62,873 nucleotides of DNA from an uncultured Dorea sp. (GTDB lineage: Bacteria; Bacillota; Clostridia; Lachnospirales; Lachnospiraceae): positions 1-62,873 of the forward strand of contig CAJUTH010000018.1 in assembly GCA_910589275.1 (NCBI GenBank). The letters run 5' to 3'. The translations under genes and the position numbers were made by a program. The notes beneath the pieces are model-generated. The model did not search any database and had not been told where the DNA came from. It saw nothing but the letters and a program-made list of their open reading frames with translations. Numbering within the stretch: the first letter of the stretch is position 1; the number at the start of each line of letters is the position of its first letter. Of this stretch, positions 1 through 9,138 are shown piece by piece.

Positions 1-56
1 TAATTCTTATCAGAAAATCCTATTTTTCACAGACACAAGATTTTTTACAGCCTCGA

Positions 57-2084
57 CTATTTTATATTGAACCGTCCCAATAGGCTGTTCAGCATCTTTG
101 CCTGATCAGACAGTTCCTTTGAAACTGCCGCGCTCTTTTCAGCGGCGGAAGAATTCATTTGTACTACGTTAGAAATTTCTTTAATTCCTTTGTCTACCGA
201 AGCGATCATATCAGACTGCTGGACGCTGGCGGATGCAATTTCGTCCATTAGTCTCTTAATTGATTGAATACATTCGGTTATAAGCTGCATAGCAGATACG
301 GCGTCGCCGGTAGATTCCGTTCCGGTTTTTACATCCTGAATGGAGCGGCCGATTAGGGCGCCTGTATCCTTGGCGGCTTCTGAAGATCTTGCCGCAAGAT
401 TGCGGACTTCTTCTGCCACCACTGAAAAACCTTTTCCGGCGGCGCCTGCGCGGGCAGCCTCAATGGAGGCATTCAGCGACAGGATATTTGTCTGAAAAGC
501 AATGTCTTCGATGGTTTTAATAATACTGCCAATCTGGGTGGAGGATTTATCAATATTTTTGGTGGCTTCAGTTAGCTGTGCCATCTTTTCATCTGCAGAA
601 GTTGCGTATCCAGCGGCTTTATCCACCAATTCGCTTGCATCGCCGCAGCGGACTGCACTGGTCTGAACCTGTGAAGTAATGGAAGATACGTTAGACACAA
701 GTCCATCGATGGATATCGTCTGCTCCAGTGTTCCCTGTGACAGCGTCTGCGCTTCCGCAGACACCTGATCTGCGCTGGTATCCACCTGATTTGCGATCTG
801 GGAAATATCTCGCAGTACGTGAGTGAGATTTGTCCGGATCGTTTTCAGGCTTTCGGCAAGCGCTTGAAAATCACCAATATAGTACGTTTCATTTTTTGCA
901 ACGTCAACTGCAAAATTACCTTCTGCCATTTCACCCAGAATCCGTCCGACATCATCAATAGTCTTCCGCAGACATCCGCAGACAAGATGGATGGTTTGGG
1001 CAATCATACCGATTTCATCGGTTCTTCCATAAAAGGGATTCAGATCCCGATCCGCCTGAAGATCCAGCTCGCCCAGATATCCGATGGCATTTTCCAGAAC
1101 CATCAGCTCTTTTCCTACACGCCGTAAGATCAGCAGGGAGACAAGGATGATAACGGCTGCCACCGCCGCACACAGGACTCCTACTATAATTTTTACTTCC
1201 GTCACTGTCCGATAGACTTCGGCAGCGCTGTCCCGAACCATGAATACCCATCCGCGGTCCTTCAGATATTTGTAAACGGTAAGCTGTTTCTCGCCATGTT
1301 CATCCTCATAAGAATATGTATCCGCCTTGCCGCTCTGGTTTGTCTGAATCCTTTCGATAATTTCAAGATATCCGCTGTCAGTGGTCTCTGTATTCAGCAA
1401 TTCTTCATCCTGATGATAAAGATAGATGCCCGTATCTGCATTCAGAAATACGTATTCGCTGTCAGGAAGTCCCTTTATTCCGAGATCTAACAGTGCGTCC
1501 ATTAAATGACTGGCGTAAACTCCTGCTCCTACGTAGCCGATGCATGTGTCATTTTCAAAAATAGGATAGTACATAGACAGGATCATGCTTCCGGTTCCCG
1601 GGGATTTCATAATTCCCAGATTGGTCAACTGCTGCTGGGCCAAAATCGTATTCTGAAATTCAGTCAGCGAGTCACCTGTTCGCGTAGTTATTCCGATGGC
1701 ACTCCGGGAAGTGTGCGTCAGCACATGAGTATCCGGGGTGGCAATATATAGGCCCTCAAAAATACCCTTTACAGCAGCAAAATCTTCCGTGTATTTCTGT
1801 GCCTTATTCAGCAGATCTGGATTCTGCGGGTCTTTCAGAAGTTCATGGACCTCGCTGCCCAGTGCGAAGGCAGTCATATATTCTTCGGCCGAGGCCACAT
1901 AGTCATTAATAATGGAGGCTCTGGATTCCACGGCATCCGTCATCTGGTTGGTGATGTCCCGCCGGACTATGGAAGCGGCGTTCGAGGATACCGTAAGCCA
2001 CAGAAGCAACATTCCTATAAGGGTAATTAGAGTGGGAATGATACTAATACGGGTAGCAAGTTTTTGGTTGGTTAGAAGTTTCAT
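57..2084 (-). CDS. Methyl-accepting chemotaxis protein
   Basis: Transmembrane chemoreceptor of about 675 residues. It has an N-terminal membrane segment (about residues 12-35), a roughly 260-residue extracellular sensor of the Cache type, a second membrane segment near residues 297-320, a HAMP-like linker and a long cytoplasmic coiled-coil signalling domain. The hairpin tip carries the classic conserved run IEDIAFQTNILSLNASIEAA followed by FSVVAEEVRNLA, which contacts CheA/CheW. I chose the ATG at 2084 because a GGGGGA Shine-Dalgarno lies 7-8 bases upstream; a GTG five codons earlier overlaps that site. No che genes are nearby, so it is probably an orphan receptor. The ligand is unknown. Confidence 0.93.
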   Translation of the reverse strand: MKLLTNQKLATRISIIPTLITLIGMLLLWLTVSSNAASIVRRDITNQMTDAVESRASIINDYVASAEEYMTAFALGSEVHELLKDPQNPDLLNKAQKYTEDFAAVKGIFEGLYIATPDTHVLTHTSRSAIGITTRTGDSLTEFQNTILAQQQLTNLGIMKSPGTGSMILSMYYPIFENDTCIGYVGAGVYASHLMDALLDLGIKGLPDSEYVFLNADTGIYLYHQDEELLNTETTDSGYLEIIERIQTNQSGKADTYSYEDEHGEKQLTVYKYLKDRGWVFMVRDSAAEVYRTVTEVKIIVGVLCAAVAAVIILVSLLILRRVGKELMVLENAIGYLGELDLQADRDLNPFYGRTDEIGMIAQTIHLVCGCLRKTIDDVGRILGEMAEGNFAVDVAKNETYYIGDFQALAESLKTIRTNLTHVLRDISQIANQVDTSADQVSAEAQTLSQGTLEQTISIDGLVSNVSSITSQVQTSAVRCGDASELVDKAAGYATSADEKMAQLTEATKNIDKSSTQIGSIIKTIEDIAFQTNILSLNASIEAARAGAAGKGFSVVAEEVRNLAARSSEAAKDTGALIGRSIQDVKTGTESTGDAVSAMQLITECIQSIKRLMDEIASASVQQSDMIASVDKGIKEISNVVQMNSSAAEKSAAVSKELSDQAKMLNSLLGRFNIK

Positions 2085-2329
2085 TTCAATTTCCCCCACA
2101 ACAATATTTCTTTAAAAAATTTTATCATAGGATACAGGCAATTTTAATTCTCTAACATAATTTTAGGCGTTATATGACATGAGAAAAAACATTTGCGGAG
2201 TGAATTTTAGATAGATCTGGGGAAGCTTTTACGTATAGTAACATTTTTTATAAAAAGGAATAGTAGTAGATAATAGTGCAGATACTATTTGTTAAAAAGA
2301 TATTTAATTTTCGTAAGGAGGAGTCATCG

Positions 2330-2515
2330 ATGAAAGCGACTGTAAATGAAGGATGTATCTCGTGCGGCATGTGCGTAGCTACATGCCCGGAGGTGTTTCG
2401 GTTTAATGAGGATGGTACAGCGGAAGCATATGCAGAGGTGGAACCGCAGTACATGAGTACGGCAGAGCAGGCAAGAGACGATTGTCCGGTGTCAGTTATT
2501 GATATTGACGAATAG
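2330..2515 (+). CDS. Small ferredoxin
   Basis: A 61-residue ferredoxin, an intracellular one-electron carrier. The sequence has a CISCGMC-x3-C motif near the N-terminus and a later DDCPV cysteine, so it most likely holds a single [4Fe-4S] cluster, in the style of Thermotoga/Desulfovibrio ferredoxins rather than 2[4Fe-4S] clostridial ones. The start ATG at 2330 follows AAGGAGG at 2315-2321; an in-frame ATG at 2276 lacks such a site. It is monocistronic, closed by a hairpin terminator at about 2570. Its redox partners cannot be read from the context. Confidence 0.9.
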   Translation: MKATVNEGCISCGMCVATCPEVFRFNEDGTAEAYAEVEPQYMSTAEQARDDCPVSVIDIDE

Positions 2516-2569
2516 CAGGCCGGATGATCAGCCATCGTGTGTGCTTTGCCGCTGTAAAAGTAAAGAATA

Positions 2570-2613
2570 ATCCCCGAACTGTGCTGGTACACGATTCGGG
2601 GATTTCTTTCTTT
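2570..2613 (+). terminator. Intrinsic terminator after the ferredoxin gene
   Basis: ATCCCCGAA and TTCGGGGAT form a 9-bp stem around a 16-base loop, followed by the T-rich tract TTCTTTCTTT. Confidence 0.8.
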
Positions 2614-2643
2614 ATTCACCTGAAACTTTGTGACTTCTAATGT

Positions 2644-2910
2644 TCACTTATCATCTTTCGGTTCGAAAACTCCGTCGATGAGATAATCGTAGGATACCTG
2701 AAAGACCTCTGACAAGGCTTTTAGTTCTAGGTCTGTGACATACCGCTTGTTAGTTTCGATTCTAGTGATTACGTTTTTATCCATATCATATCCGGCAAGC
2801 TGAAGCTGGTAAGCCAGATCGCGCTGGGAATAATCGTTCCGTCTGCGGAGCTCGATCAATTGCCGGCTGATAAGATTTTTCTCACCGGTTTTTGTCTTTG
2901 GTTTTGGCAT
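2644..2910 (-). CDS. XRE/Cro-family helix-turn-helix regulator
   Basis: An 88-residue DNA-binding protein. Residues about 15-75 form an HTH_3-type domain (QLIELRRRNDYSQRDLAYQL, then the recognition-helix region ending in ITRIETNKRYVTDLELKALSEVF). There is no extra sensing domain. It stands alone, and an inverted repeat upstream (2951-2995) may be its own operator. Targets are unknown; it could be a chromosomal regulator or a remnant of a mobile element. Confidence 0.85.
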   Translation of the reverse strand: MPKPKTKTGEKNLISRQLIELRRRNDYSQRDLAYQLQLAGYDMDKNVITRIETNKRYVTDLELKALSEVFQVSYDYLIDGVFEPKDDK

Positions 2911-3338
2911 CGTATCATTCCTCCCTGAATTGTGTCTGTGCTATCGTCTCACTTTTTGCATTTTTAATGATTTTACTAGTGAAAGTACAAAAAGTCGGTT
3001 GGGAAATTGAGACAAGCAGACAAATCCTCAGAGAAATGCCGTGCGTAGGTATTGTCTTAAATTGCTGCTGAGACGGATTAAGAAGCTTAAAGAGATTTTC
3101 TTGGGAATAGCGCCTTATTTTAGCCCTCCGTACGCAGAAGGTAAATTTAGAATTTATTATACCATCTTTTTCAGGGCTGTCTACGAATAACTTTTCTGCC
3201 AGAGTGTTTACAGAGTAGTTATTCCGTGATAAATTGAACTTGTAGTGGAAATCAGAGCCAATTTAGGATGGGAGCGGACAAATCCGGCGGGTTAGCCAGT
3301 AGTAATTCGATAGACGCCGGAGTATATGGAGGAATAGA
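2911..3338. other. 428-bp intergenic region with a possible reverse-strand promoter
   Basis: No credible gene. On the minus strand TATAAT (3156-3161) lies 16 bases from TAGACA (3178-3183), which would give the XRE gene a long (about 240-base) leader. No RNA family was recognised in that leader. Confidence 0.4.
2951..2995. promoter_or_regulatory. Candidate XRE autoregulatory operator
   Basis: ACTTTTTGCA (2951-2960) and TACAAAAAGT (2986-2995) form a 9-of-10 inverted repeat about 40 bases upstream of the XRE start, with ACTAGT between the arms. Position and symmetry suggest an operator; this is inference. Confidence 0.4.
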
Positions 3339-3932
3339 ATGGCATTTACATTTGCTTTAATAGGCATATTTATACTTATCCTTATTTTGGCAATAGTATG
3401 GGATAAGTTTTACCAAAAGCCGGAAATAAGGCCGGAAGTAAGGGCCGGAAAGCAAGGAGAAAAAGAGGCAGTTAGAATCATAGAACAGGTTTTGCAGGAA
3501 GGAGATATACTTTTGTCTAATATCTGCGTTTGCTATAGAGAAAAAGAAACGGAATTAGACAACGTTATTATTAACAACAGAGGCGTATTTATCATTGAGG
3601 TAAAGAATTACAGCGGAGTGCTTGTAGGCTCTGAGGATGATTATGAGTGGACAAAATACAAAATCAGCAGAGGACTAAATATCTATGAAAAGCGAGTGCG
3701 CAATCCAATGAAACAGGTTAAGCGTCAAGTATATATTCTGTCCCGATATTTGAAATGTTATGGGATCAGAGTCTGGATTGACGGTTATGTATTATTGCTT
3801 AATAACAATAGTCCGATACATAACAACATGATTCTGGAATCATCGAAAGCGATTGATCAGGCAATACACCGGAGGTCCCAAAATTCACTTAATAAAAAGA
3901 CGGTGGCCGCAATTAAAGAGCTGTTGATGTAA
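3339..3932 (+). CDS. NERD-domain (nuclease-related) membrane protein
   Basis: A 197-residue protein with one N-terminal membrane helix (residues 2-22) followed by a nuclease-related domain. The NERD signature is visible: GKQGEKEAVRIIEQVL, then ETELDNVIINNRGVFIIEVKNYSGVLVG, matching the D...E-V-K core of PD-(D/E)XK-like nucleases. Start ATG follows GGAGG. Known NERD proteins are mostly of unknown role but occur in defence and DNA-handling loci; the next gene is a AAA ATPase about 80 bases downstream. Activity is inferred from the fold only. Confidence 0.8.
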   Translation: MAFTFALIGIFILILILAIVWDKFYQKPEIRPEVRAGKQGEKEAVRIIEQVLQEGDILLSNICVCYREKETELDNVIINNRGVFIIEVKNYSGVLVGSEDDYEWTKYKISRGLNIYEKRVRNPMKQVKRQVYILSRYLKCYGIRVWIDGYVLLLNNNSPIHNNMILESSKAIDQAIHRRSQNSLNKKTVAAIKELLM

Positions 3933-4015
3933 TTCATTATCTGGCGGGGCCGGCTGGAGAAGGCGGTGATATTCCGGCTGAATCCGGATTCGCGGAAGTA
4001 AAGGAGAGACACAGG

Positions 4016-4825
4016 ATGGTATATCTGAGCAGTTTTATGGTATCGGAGCATCGGATGAGGAATCCGAATGTGTATCCATACCATGTTTTCCGAAAAAAGG
4101 AGATTTACCCGATGGTATTTGCTCCGATTACGGTTTTTTATGGAAATAATGGCTCCGGCAAGTCTACGCTTTTGAATATCATCGCCCAGAAGGCGGGAGT
4201 CAGAGGCTGCGAAACCTATGCATACGGTCAGAATTATATTGATAAATTTGTCGGGGAGTGTAAATTCGACGTGGGGGAGGATGATTCCGGCAGGAGGCTT
4301 TGCATCCCGAAAGACAGTCTTTACATCAAGAGCGAGGATATCCTGTATGAGATTAAAAAAATACAGCAGGAGGAAGCGCTGGAAAGAGGCTATGTCTATG
4401 AAAAGATGAAGGAGAAGGGCGTAGGCCGGACCGAGGCGGAGCATGAGTTTCAAAGCGGGAAGGGGATGGCGTGGTCCAGAAAGGAAATCATACAGTTTGC
4501 ACAGGAAAAGTATTCCAATGGGGAGACTGCGATGCAGCTTCTTATGGATGCCTTTGCGCCGGATAATCTGTATCTGCTGGACGAGCCGGAGGTATCGCTG
4601 TCGCCGCAGAATCAGGTGAAGCTGGCGGAGGAGGTTAATAAGCTGGCGCGCTTTCTTGGCTGCCAGTTTATGATTGCGACACATTCGCCGTTTATGCTGG
4701 GGACGCTGAAGGCAAAGATCTATAATCTGGACTCGGACTCCATGGAGGAGGCGAAGTGGTACGAGCTGGAAAATGTACGGTTCTTTTATGAGTTTTTTGA
4801 GAAGAATAGGGAATGGTTTCGGTGA
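4016..4825 (+). CDS. AAA/ABC-type ATPase
   Basis: A 269-residue soluble ATPase resembling the predicted ATPases of the COG3910 type. It has a Walker A motif GNNGSGKST at about residues 43-51, a central helical insert, and a Walker B region YLLDEPEVSLSP near residue 190 followed by the H-loop ATHSPF. There is no membrane segment and no fused nuclease. It starts at an ATG behind AAAGGAGAG and precedes an HNH nuclease gene by about 110 bases, a pairing reminiscent of ATPase-HNH defence systems such as Septu, although it is shorter than PtuA. Function beyond ATP hydrolysis is inference. Confidence 0.8.
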   Translation: MVYLSSFMVSEHRMRNPNVYPYHVFRKKEIYPMVFAPITVFYGNNGSGKSTLLNIIAQKAGVRGCETYAYGQNYIDKFVGECKFDVGEDDSGRRLCIPKDSLYIKSEDILYEIKKIQQEEALERGYVYEKMKEKGVGRTEAEHEFQSGKGMAWSRKEIIQFAQEKYSNGETAMQLLMDAFAPDNLYLLDEPEVSLSPQNQVKLAEEVNKLARFLGCQFMIATHSPFMLGTLKAKIYNLDSDSMEEAKWYELENVRFFYEFFEKNREWFR

Positions 4826-4933
4826 TGGAGGAAGCCTAATATATAGGAAGAACCTTCCGATTTGAATGGATATAAAAAGATTTATTGAATTGTCAGGCAA
4901 ATGTAGTGCGTTTATAATAATGGAGGTGTAGAC

Positions 4934-6034
4934 TTGCAGTTACCATATTCTGAAAAACTTGATATTGCTCATTTTTCCCGCCTGTTCGATAATAAAAGCG
5001 AATGTTACAAGTTGTTCTGGTTTCAGGCGATTAAATCTAAGCTTATGAAAGGAAAGAATGTTTTCACTTACGAAGAACTGATCCATGAAATGATTGCGGA
5101 CGCATGGTACATGGTGACGGAGTATCATCTGAATCTTGGCCCGAACGATACTTTGGAAAAGGTAGTAAACCGTCTGGCTGAAATCAGCATGATGAAGTCC
5201 AGCGAGAAGAAAGAAGCAGTTCTGGAGTATTTGGAAAATTGCAGGGACAGGGCGGTTTTGGAAATGAAACGGACGCTGGCGCGTAATGTCCCGTATCGTC
5301 TGCAGGCGCCCTTTATGGCGTCTATGCGTGGGAATGAATGGAAACGTACCGAGGAAAAACTGGCCGCGCGGATCAATCAGGAAAAGCGTTTGATGTATTA
5401 TTTTCAGGCGTTTAAAGGGCTTCAGACCAGAATAGAGGTTCAGCCGGACTGGGCCTTTTATATCCAGCAGAATCACGAGATCATCAGAGGATGGCTCGAA
5501 CTGAATATGATTACGTATTTACAGCGGAGAAATCCCAGTGTGCCGGGAATCGTGGACAAGCTGTATCCCCCGAAAGAGAGGAAGCTGGATAAGGTAAAGA
5601 AATACTGGAAGCTGATCATTCATATACATCCGGTTCATGAGATCTACGCAGATACGGAATTGAGTGAGAAGGATGTATCAATCGACCATTTTGTGCCATG
5701 GTCTTACGTGGCGCACGACGAGTTTTGGAATCTGCACCCGACAACAAAGAGCATAAACAGCAGAAAAAGCAACCACCTTCCGGACTGGGAGTTATATTTT
5801 CCGCTGCTGTGCAAGACGGAATATGCTTCCTATGAAATGATGTGGAGGTTCCCAAAGGTACATGAGGAATTTGAAAGGTGTGCGAAAGAGCATTTAAATA
5901 ATATGGAAATCCGGGGAAGGCTGTATCGGGAGGGACTGGATGAGAAGGAATTTTCAGAACGGCTTGCGGAGGTGATCCTGCCAGTCTATCAGTCTGCCAG
6001 AAATGCTGGATTTGGCAATTGGGTTATGAGGTGA
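4934..6034 (+). CDS. HNH endonuclease domain protein
   Basis: A 366-residue protein with a helical N-terminal region of unknown function (about 1-235) and a C-terminal HNH nuclease domain (about 240-300). The HNH core reads VSIDHFVPWSYVAHDEFWNL, with the DH pair, then N in PTTKSINSRKSNHLP. It begins with a TTG six bases after GGAGGTG. The following methyltransferase gene starts at or just past its stop codon, so the two are translationally coupled. The arrangement suggests a nucleic-acid-targeting system; restriction or phage defence is plausible but unproven. Confidence 0.8.
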   Translation: MQLPYSEKLDIAHFSRLFDNKSECYKLFWFQAIKSKLMKGKNVFTYEELIHEMIADAWYMVTEYHLNLGPNDTLEKVVNRLAEISMMKSSEKKEAVLEYLENCRDRAVLEMKRTLARNVPYRLQAPFMASMRGNEWKRTEEKLAARINQEKRLMYYFQAFKGLQTRIEVQPDWAFYIQQNHEIIRGWLELNMITYLQRRNPSVPGIVDKLYPPKERKLDKVKKYWKLIIHIHPVHEIYADTELSEKDVSIDHFVPWSYVAHDEFWNLHPTTKSINSRKSNHLPDWELYFPLLCKTEYASYEMMWRFPKVHEEFERCAKEHLNNMEIRGRLYREGLDEKEFSERLAEVILPVYQSARNAGFGNWVMR

Positions 6035-6039
6035 AATTC

Positions 6040-6621
6040 GTGTTGGATTATTATGACATACATGCGGAAGAATATGTTATACAGACGCTTCAGACAGATA
6101 TGACGGATATATACAGACGTTTTCTGCCAAGGATTCCTGCAGAAGGGCGGATTCTGGATTTGGGAAGCGGTAGCGGCAGAGACGCAGTATATTTTAGCAG
6201 ACAGGGGTTTGAGGTGACGGCGCTGGAGCCGTCAGCAGGTCTTTGCAGAGAAATGAGCAGACGGTTTGACGGAGAGATCGTATGCCTTCCTGTGGAGGAA
6301 TACCATCCAAGCAGTAAGTTCGATGCAATTTGGGCATGCGCGTCGCTGCTTCATTTAACAAAAGAAAATCTGCTTAATTTTTTTGCAGGGATTGGTACAT
6401 ATTTGAAGCCGGACGGGATTATATATGCGTCGGGGAAGAATGGAATTGAGACTGGAATATGTGGAGATGGGAGATTCTTTTTGGAATTTGACGAACAGCT
6501 TCTTGGAGAAATATTGGAAACCGCGCCGTGTTTGAGCTCCCAAGAACTCTGGTATTCCAGAGACGCGGCGGGGCGGCAAGGATTTCGGTGGATGAATTAT
6601 ATATTGAAATACAGGGGATAA
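6040..6621 (+). CDS. Class I SAM-dependent methyltransferase
   Basis: A 193-residue Rossmann-fold methyltransferase. Motif I (ILDLGSGSGRDAVYFSRQG) binds S-adenosylmethionine, an acidic residue ends strand 2 (VTALEPS), and WACASLLHL is motif IV. I prefer the GTG at 6040, seven bases after GAGGTG; a TTG at 6019 inside the HNH gene is the alternative. No DNA-methylase catalytic motif (DPPY or PC) is seen, so it is more likely a small-molecule or protein methylase than a DNA modification enzyme. Coupled to the upstream HNH gene. Confidence 0.82.
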   Translation: MLDYYDIHAEEYVIQTLQTDMTDIYRRFLPRIPAEGRILDLGSGSGRDAVYFSRQGFEVTALEPSAGLCREMSRRFDGEIVCLPVEEYHPSSKFDAIWACASLLHLTKENLLNFFAGIGTYLKPDGIIYASGKNGIETGICGDGRFFLEFDEQLLGEILETAPCLSSQELWYSRDAAGRQGFRWMNYILKYRG

Positions 6622-6649
6622 CGGTAAAGCGCTGCCCAAGCCATCCAAA

Positions 6650-6748
6650 CTGCCGATCAAGCCACCCAATCGGCCACCCAGTTCACCCAATCGGCCACCC
6701 AGTTCACCCAGTCGGCCACCCAGTCCACCCAATCAGCCGCCCAGTCGA
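6650..6748. repeat. 21-bp tandem repeats
   Basis: About four and a half units of CGGCCACCCAGTTCACCCAAT-like sequence, the three central ones (6671-6691, 6692-6712, 6713-6733) nearly identical. The unit length is a multiple of three and stays open in several frames, but no start or ribosome binding site supports a coding role. It lies just downstream of the methyltransferase gene. Confidence 0.85.
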
Positions 6749-6875
6749 TTTATGCAGTAGAGATGGGGCCGATACGGACGATTGCTAAGCTAATTGAGAA
6801 AAAGGACTGATAAGTTTTGAGCAAATTATTTTGAATACGACGGGCGCAAGGCAGCAGAACTTTGCGGAGTATAAG

Positions 6876-6926
6876 AGGAATGCCTGTTACTGTGTAGTGT
6901 GTTCACAGCAGCAGGCATTCCTTTTA
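6876..6926. terminator. Bidirectional terminator
   Basis: AGGAATGCCTG (6876-6886) pairs with CAGGCATTCCT (6912-6922) and is followed by CTTTTACT. It sits between the methyltransferase gene and the oppositely oriented enoate reductase gene. Confidence 0.7.
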
Positions 6927-6949
6927 CTCATGCTATCTATTATCTTCAC

Positions 6950-9010
6950 TTAGATATTCATTGCAGTCTCATAAGCGCCCCAGATTACGCTCCGGAGATT
7001 ACCGACCTTCTGGCAGTCGCCCACCAGATATACATTTTTCTTCTTCTGATCCGGCTCTAGCGGATTCGAGATATAGCCGGCGGAGGAGATTACGCTGTCG
7101 CAAGGAATCGTAATGGTTTTTTTCCATTTGTCGATGCATACGACGGCGCCTTCTTTTACTTCCTTCAAGCTGGTTTCCAAGTATACCGGAACCTTATGCA
7201 GCGCGAACCACTCCCGCAGGTAGGAGCTGTTTGCCAGACAGACGCCTTTCTGGGATACCAGATCGTCCTTCATCTCGATGATAATCGGTTCTTTGCCCAT
7301 CAGCGCCAGTTCGTAGGCGATTTCGCTTCCGGTCAGGCCGCCTCCGATGACGGCTACCTTCTGGCCGACTTCTTTGCCGTTCAGAAATTCGCAGGCTTCT
7401 ATCATCCGTTCATGCCCCGGAACGCTTTTTAAGATACGCGGCGTGGAGCCGGTGGCAATAATGACTGGTTCGCCGTTAAACCGGGATAAATCCTTTACTT
7501 CCTCGTTTAGGCGGACGTCGATGTTTAGAACCTCCATCTGACGGCGGTACCATGTGAGCAGATCCCGGAGCTTGCCTTTGTAGGATTCTGCGCTGGCAGG
7601 GATAAATGTGCCGCCCAGCACGTCGGCTTTCTCATAAATGACCGGGGTATGGCCGCGTTTTTTCAGTACGCGGGCAGCTTCCATGCCGCCGATGCCGCCG
7701 CCGATGATGTGGACGGTCTTCGGCGTTTTGGCCGGAATGATCCGGTGTTTACCCCACTGCATGGTTTCGGCGTTGACTGCGCAGCGCGCCAGATGCAGGC
7801 TGTCGCTTAAATCCTGATCGTTTGGAACGCCTTTATAGTGGCACATGTTGAAGCATCCGTTGTGGCATAAGATACAGGGACGGATATCCTCTTCTCTGCC
7901 CTTCATCAGCTTGGTCACCCACTGCTGATCTGCAAGGAACGGCCTTGCAAAGCCGGCGCCGTCCAGTTTCCCGGCTGCGATAGAGTCAGCGGCGGTATAG
8001 GGATCTAAGCGCCCCGCGCATACCACGGGGATATCGACAAATTCTTTGATGTGTTCTACGTCGGCCAGATTGCAGTTTTCCGGCATGTATACCGGCGGAT
8101 GCGCCCAGTACCATGCGTCGTAGGTTCCGTTGTCGCAGTTGAGCATGTCGTACCCGGCGTCCTGAAGATATTTAACAGCCCGTTCGGATTCTTCCATATC
8201 CCGGCCGGCCTCGGTATACTCCTCGCCCGGCAGCGCGCCCTGCCGGAAGCCCTTGGTCTTGGAAAGGACGCTGTAGCGTAAGGAAACCGGGAAATCGTCT
8301 CCGCAGGCCCACTTGATAGCCTTTACGATCTCTACGGCGAAGCGGTAGCGGTTTTCGAAGGAACCGCCGTACTGGTCGGTCCGTTTGTTTACATATTTCA
8401 GGGTAAACTGATCCAGCAGGTACCCTTCGTGGACGGCATGGATCTCTACGCCGTCTACGCCCGCGTCCTGCAAAAGCTTTGCAGTTTTGGCGAAGGCTTC
8501 TACAAATTCATGGATCTCATCTACTGTCATCTCCCGGGAAGGAACCTTATCCGACCAGCGGTTGGGGGAGGGGCTTGCAGAAGCGGTGATCTTGTCCAGA
8601 TCCATAAACGGTTTGGAAACCTTCCTCAGCATGGGACTGGTATAGAGCTTTTCCATCAGCTCGCTGATGGTGAAAGAGCGGCCGAATCCCGCGGTAAGCT
8701 GGATAAACAGCTTCGCTCCGGTCTTGTGGAATTCGGGCATCCATTTTTTTAAATCCTGATACATCTTTTTTTCTCTGTGCAGCCACTGGCCGCCCATGGG
8801 ATTGTAAACAGGCTGGCAGCCCGGCAGTACCAGTCCGGCGTTATTCTTCGCTACTTCCATGATAAAACGCGCGCCGGCTTTGTCGAAATGGTGCTTTTCC
8901 ATCCATCCGAACAAATCTGTGCCGCCCATGGAAGTCAGGACAATACGGTTCTTGATCTCGCAGTTTCCGATTTTCCATGGAGTAAACAGCGGTTCTAATT
9001 TTGTGTTCAT
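6950..9010 (-). CDS. Old-yellow-enzyme/2-enoate reductase-type flavoprotein (BaiCD/BaiH-like family)
   Basis: A 686-residue NADH:flavin oxidoreductase of the family holding 2-enoate reductase, 2,4-dienoyl-CoA reductase and the bile-acid enzymes BaiCD/BaiH. Residues 1-370 form an FMN-binding TIM barrel (HAVHEGYLLDQF, YGGSFENRYRF). A Cys cluster (CILCHNGCFNMC, then ARCAVN, about 379-413) should bind [4Fe-4S]. The C-terminal half carries two dinucleotide folds, IIGGGIGGMEAARVL for FAD and VIGGGLTGSEIAYEL for NAD(P). Such enzymes reduce C=C bonds conjugated to a carbonyl. It is divergent from the nickel/HgdAB operon and shares its control region, which suggests joint regulation. Substrate unknown: steroid, enoate or cinnamate-like compounds are all possible. 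Confidence 0.88.
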   Translation of the reverse strand: MNTKLEPLFTPWKIGNCEIKNRIVLTSMGGTDLFGWMEKHHFDKAGARFIMEVAKNNAGLVLPGCQPVYNPMGGQWLHREKKMYQDLKKWMPEFHKTGAKLFIQLTAGFGRSFTISELMEKLYTSPMLRKVSKPFMDLDKITASASPSPNRWSDKVPSREMTVDEIHEFVEAFAKTAKLLQDAGVDGVEIHAVHEGYLLDQFTLKYVNKRTDQYGGSFENRYRFAVEIVKAIKWACGDDFPVSLRYSVLSKTKGFRQGALPGEEYTEAGRDMEESERAVKYLQDAGYDMLNCDNGTYDAWYWAHPPVYMPENCNLADVEHIKEFVDIPVVCAGRLDPYTAADSIAAGKLDGAGFARPFLADQQWVTKLMKGREEDIRPCILCHNGCFNMCHYKGVPNDQDLSDSLHLARCAVNAETMQWGKHRIIPAKTPKTVHIIGGGIGGMEAARVLKKRGHTPVIYEKADVLGGTFIPASAESYKGKLRDLLTWYRRQMEVLNIDVRLNEEVKDLSRFNGEPVIIATGSTPRILKSVPGHERMIEACEFLNGKEVGQKVAVIGGGLTGSEIAYELALMGKEPIIIEMKDDLVSQKGVCLANSSYLREWFALHKVPVYLETSLKEVKEGAVVCIDKWKKTITIPCDSVISSAGYISNPLEPDQKKKNVYLVGDCQKVGNLRSVIWGAYETAMNI

Positions 9011-9109
9011 ACTCGTTCATCTCCTCTCGCAGTATGAGGTTAACAGCAGCAGGTTACTGCTGGCTGGAACACCTGATTGAAATATTTGACGTGTGTATAT
9101 AGTAGATTT

Positions 9110-9138
9110 ATTATAACAAATTTTTGTCTAATCTGCAA
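9110..9138 (-). promoter_or_regulatory. Promoter of the enoate reductase gene
   Basis: Reading the minus strand: TTGCAG (9138-9133), 17-base spacer, TATAAT (9115-9110). The -35 box lies inside the left arm of a 10-bp inverted repeat shared with the divergent operon. Confidence 0.65.

Noticed and set aside
4016..6034. Naming the ATPase-HNH pair Septu (PtuAB)
   Set aside because: Protein sizes and the extra methyltransferase differ from PtuAB; only the general pairing is similar.
6650..6748. CRISPR array
   Set aside because: The repeats are directly tandem with no unique spacers, and no cas genes are present.
6950..9010. Assigning baiCD or baiH
   Set aside because: No other bai genes are nearby and the family is broad; substrate cannot be decided from sequence.
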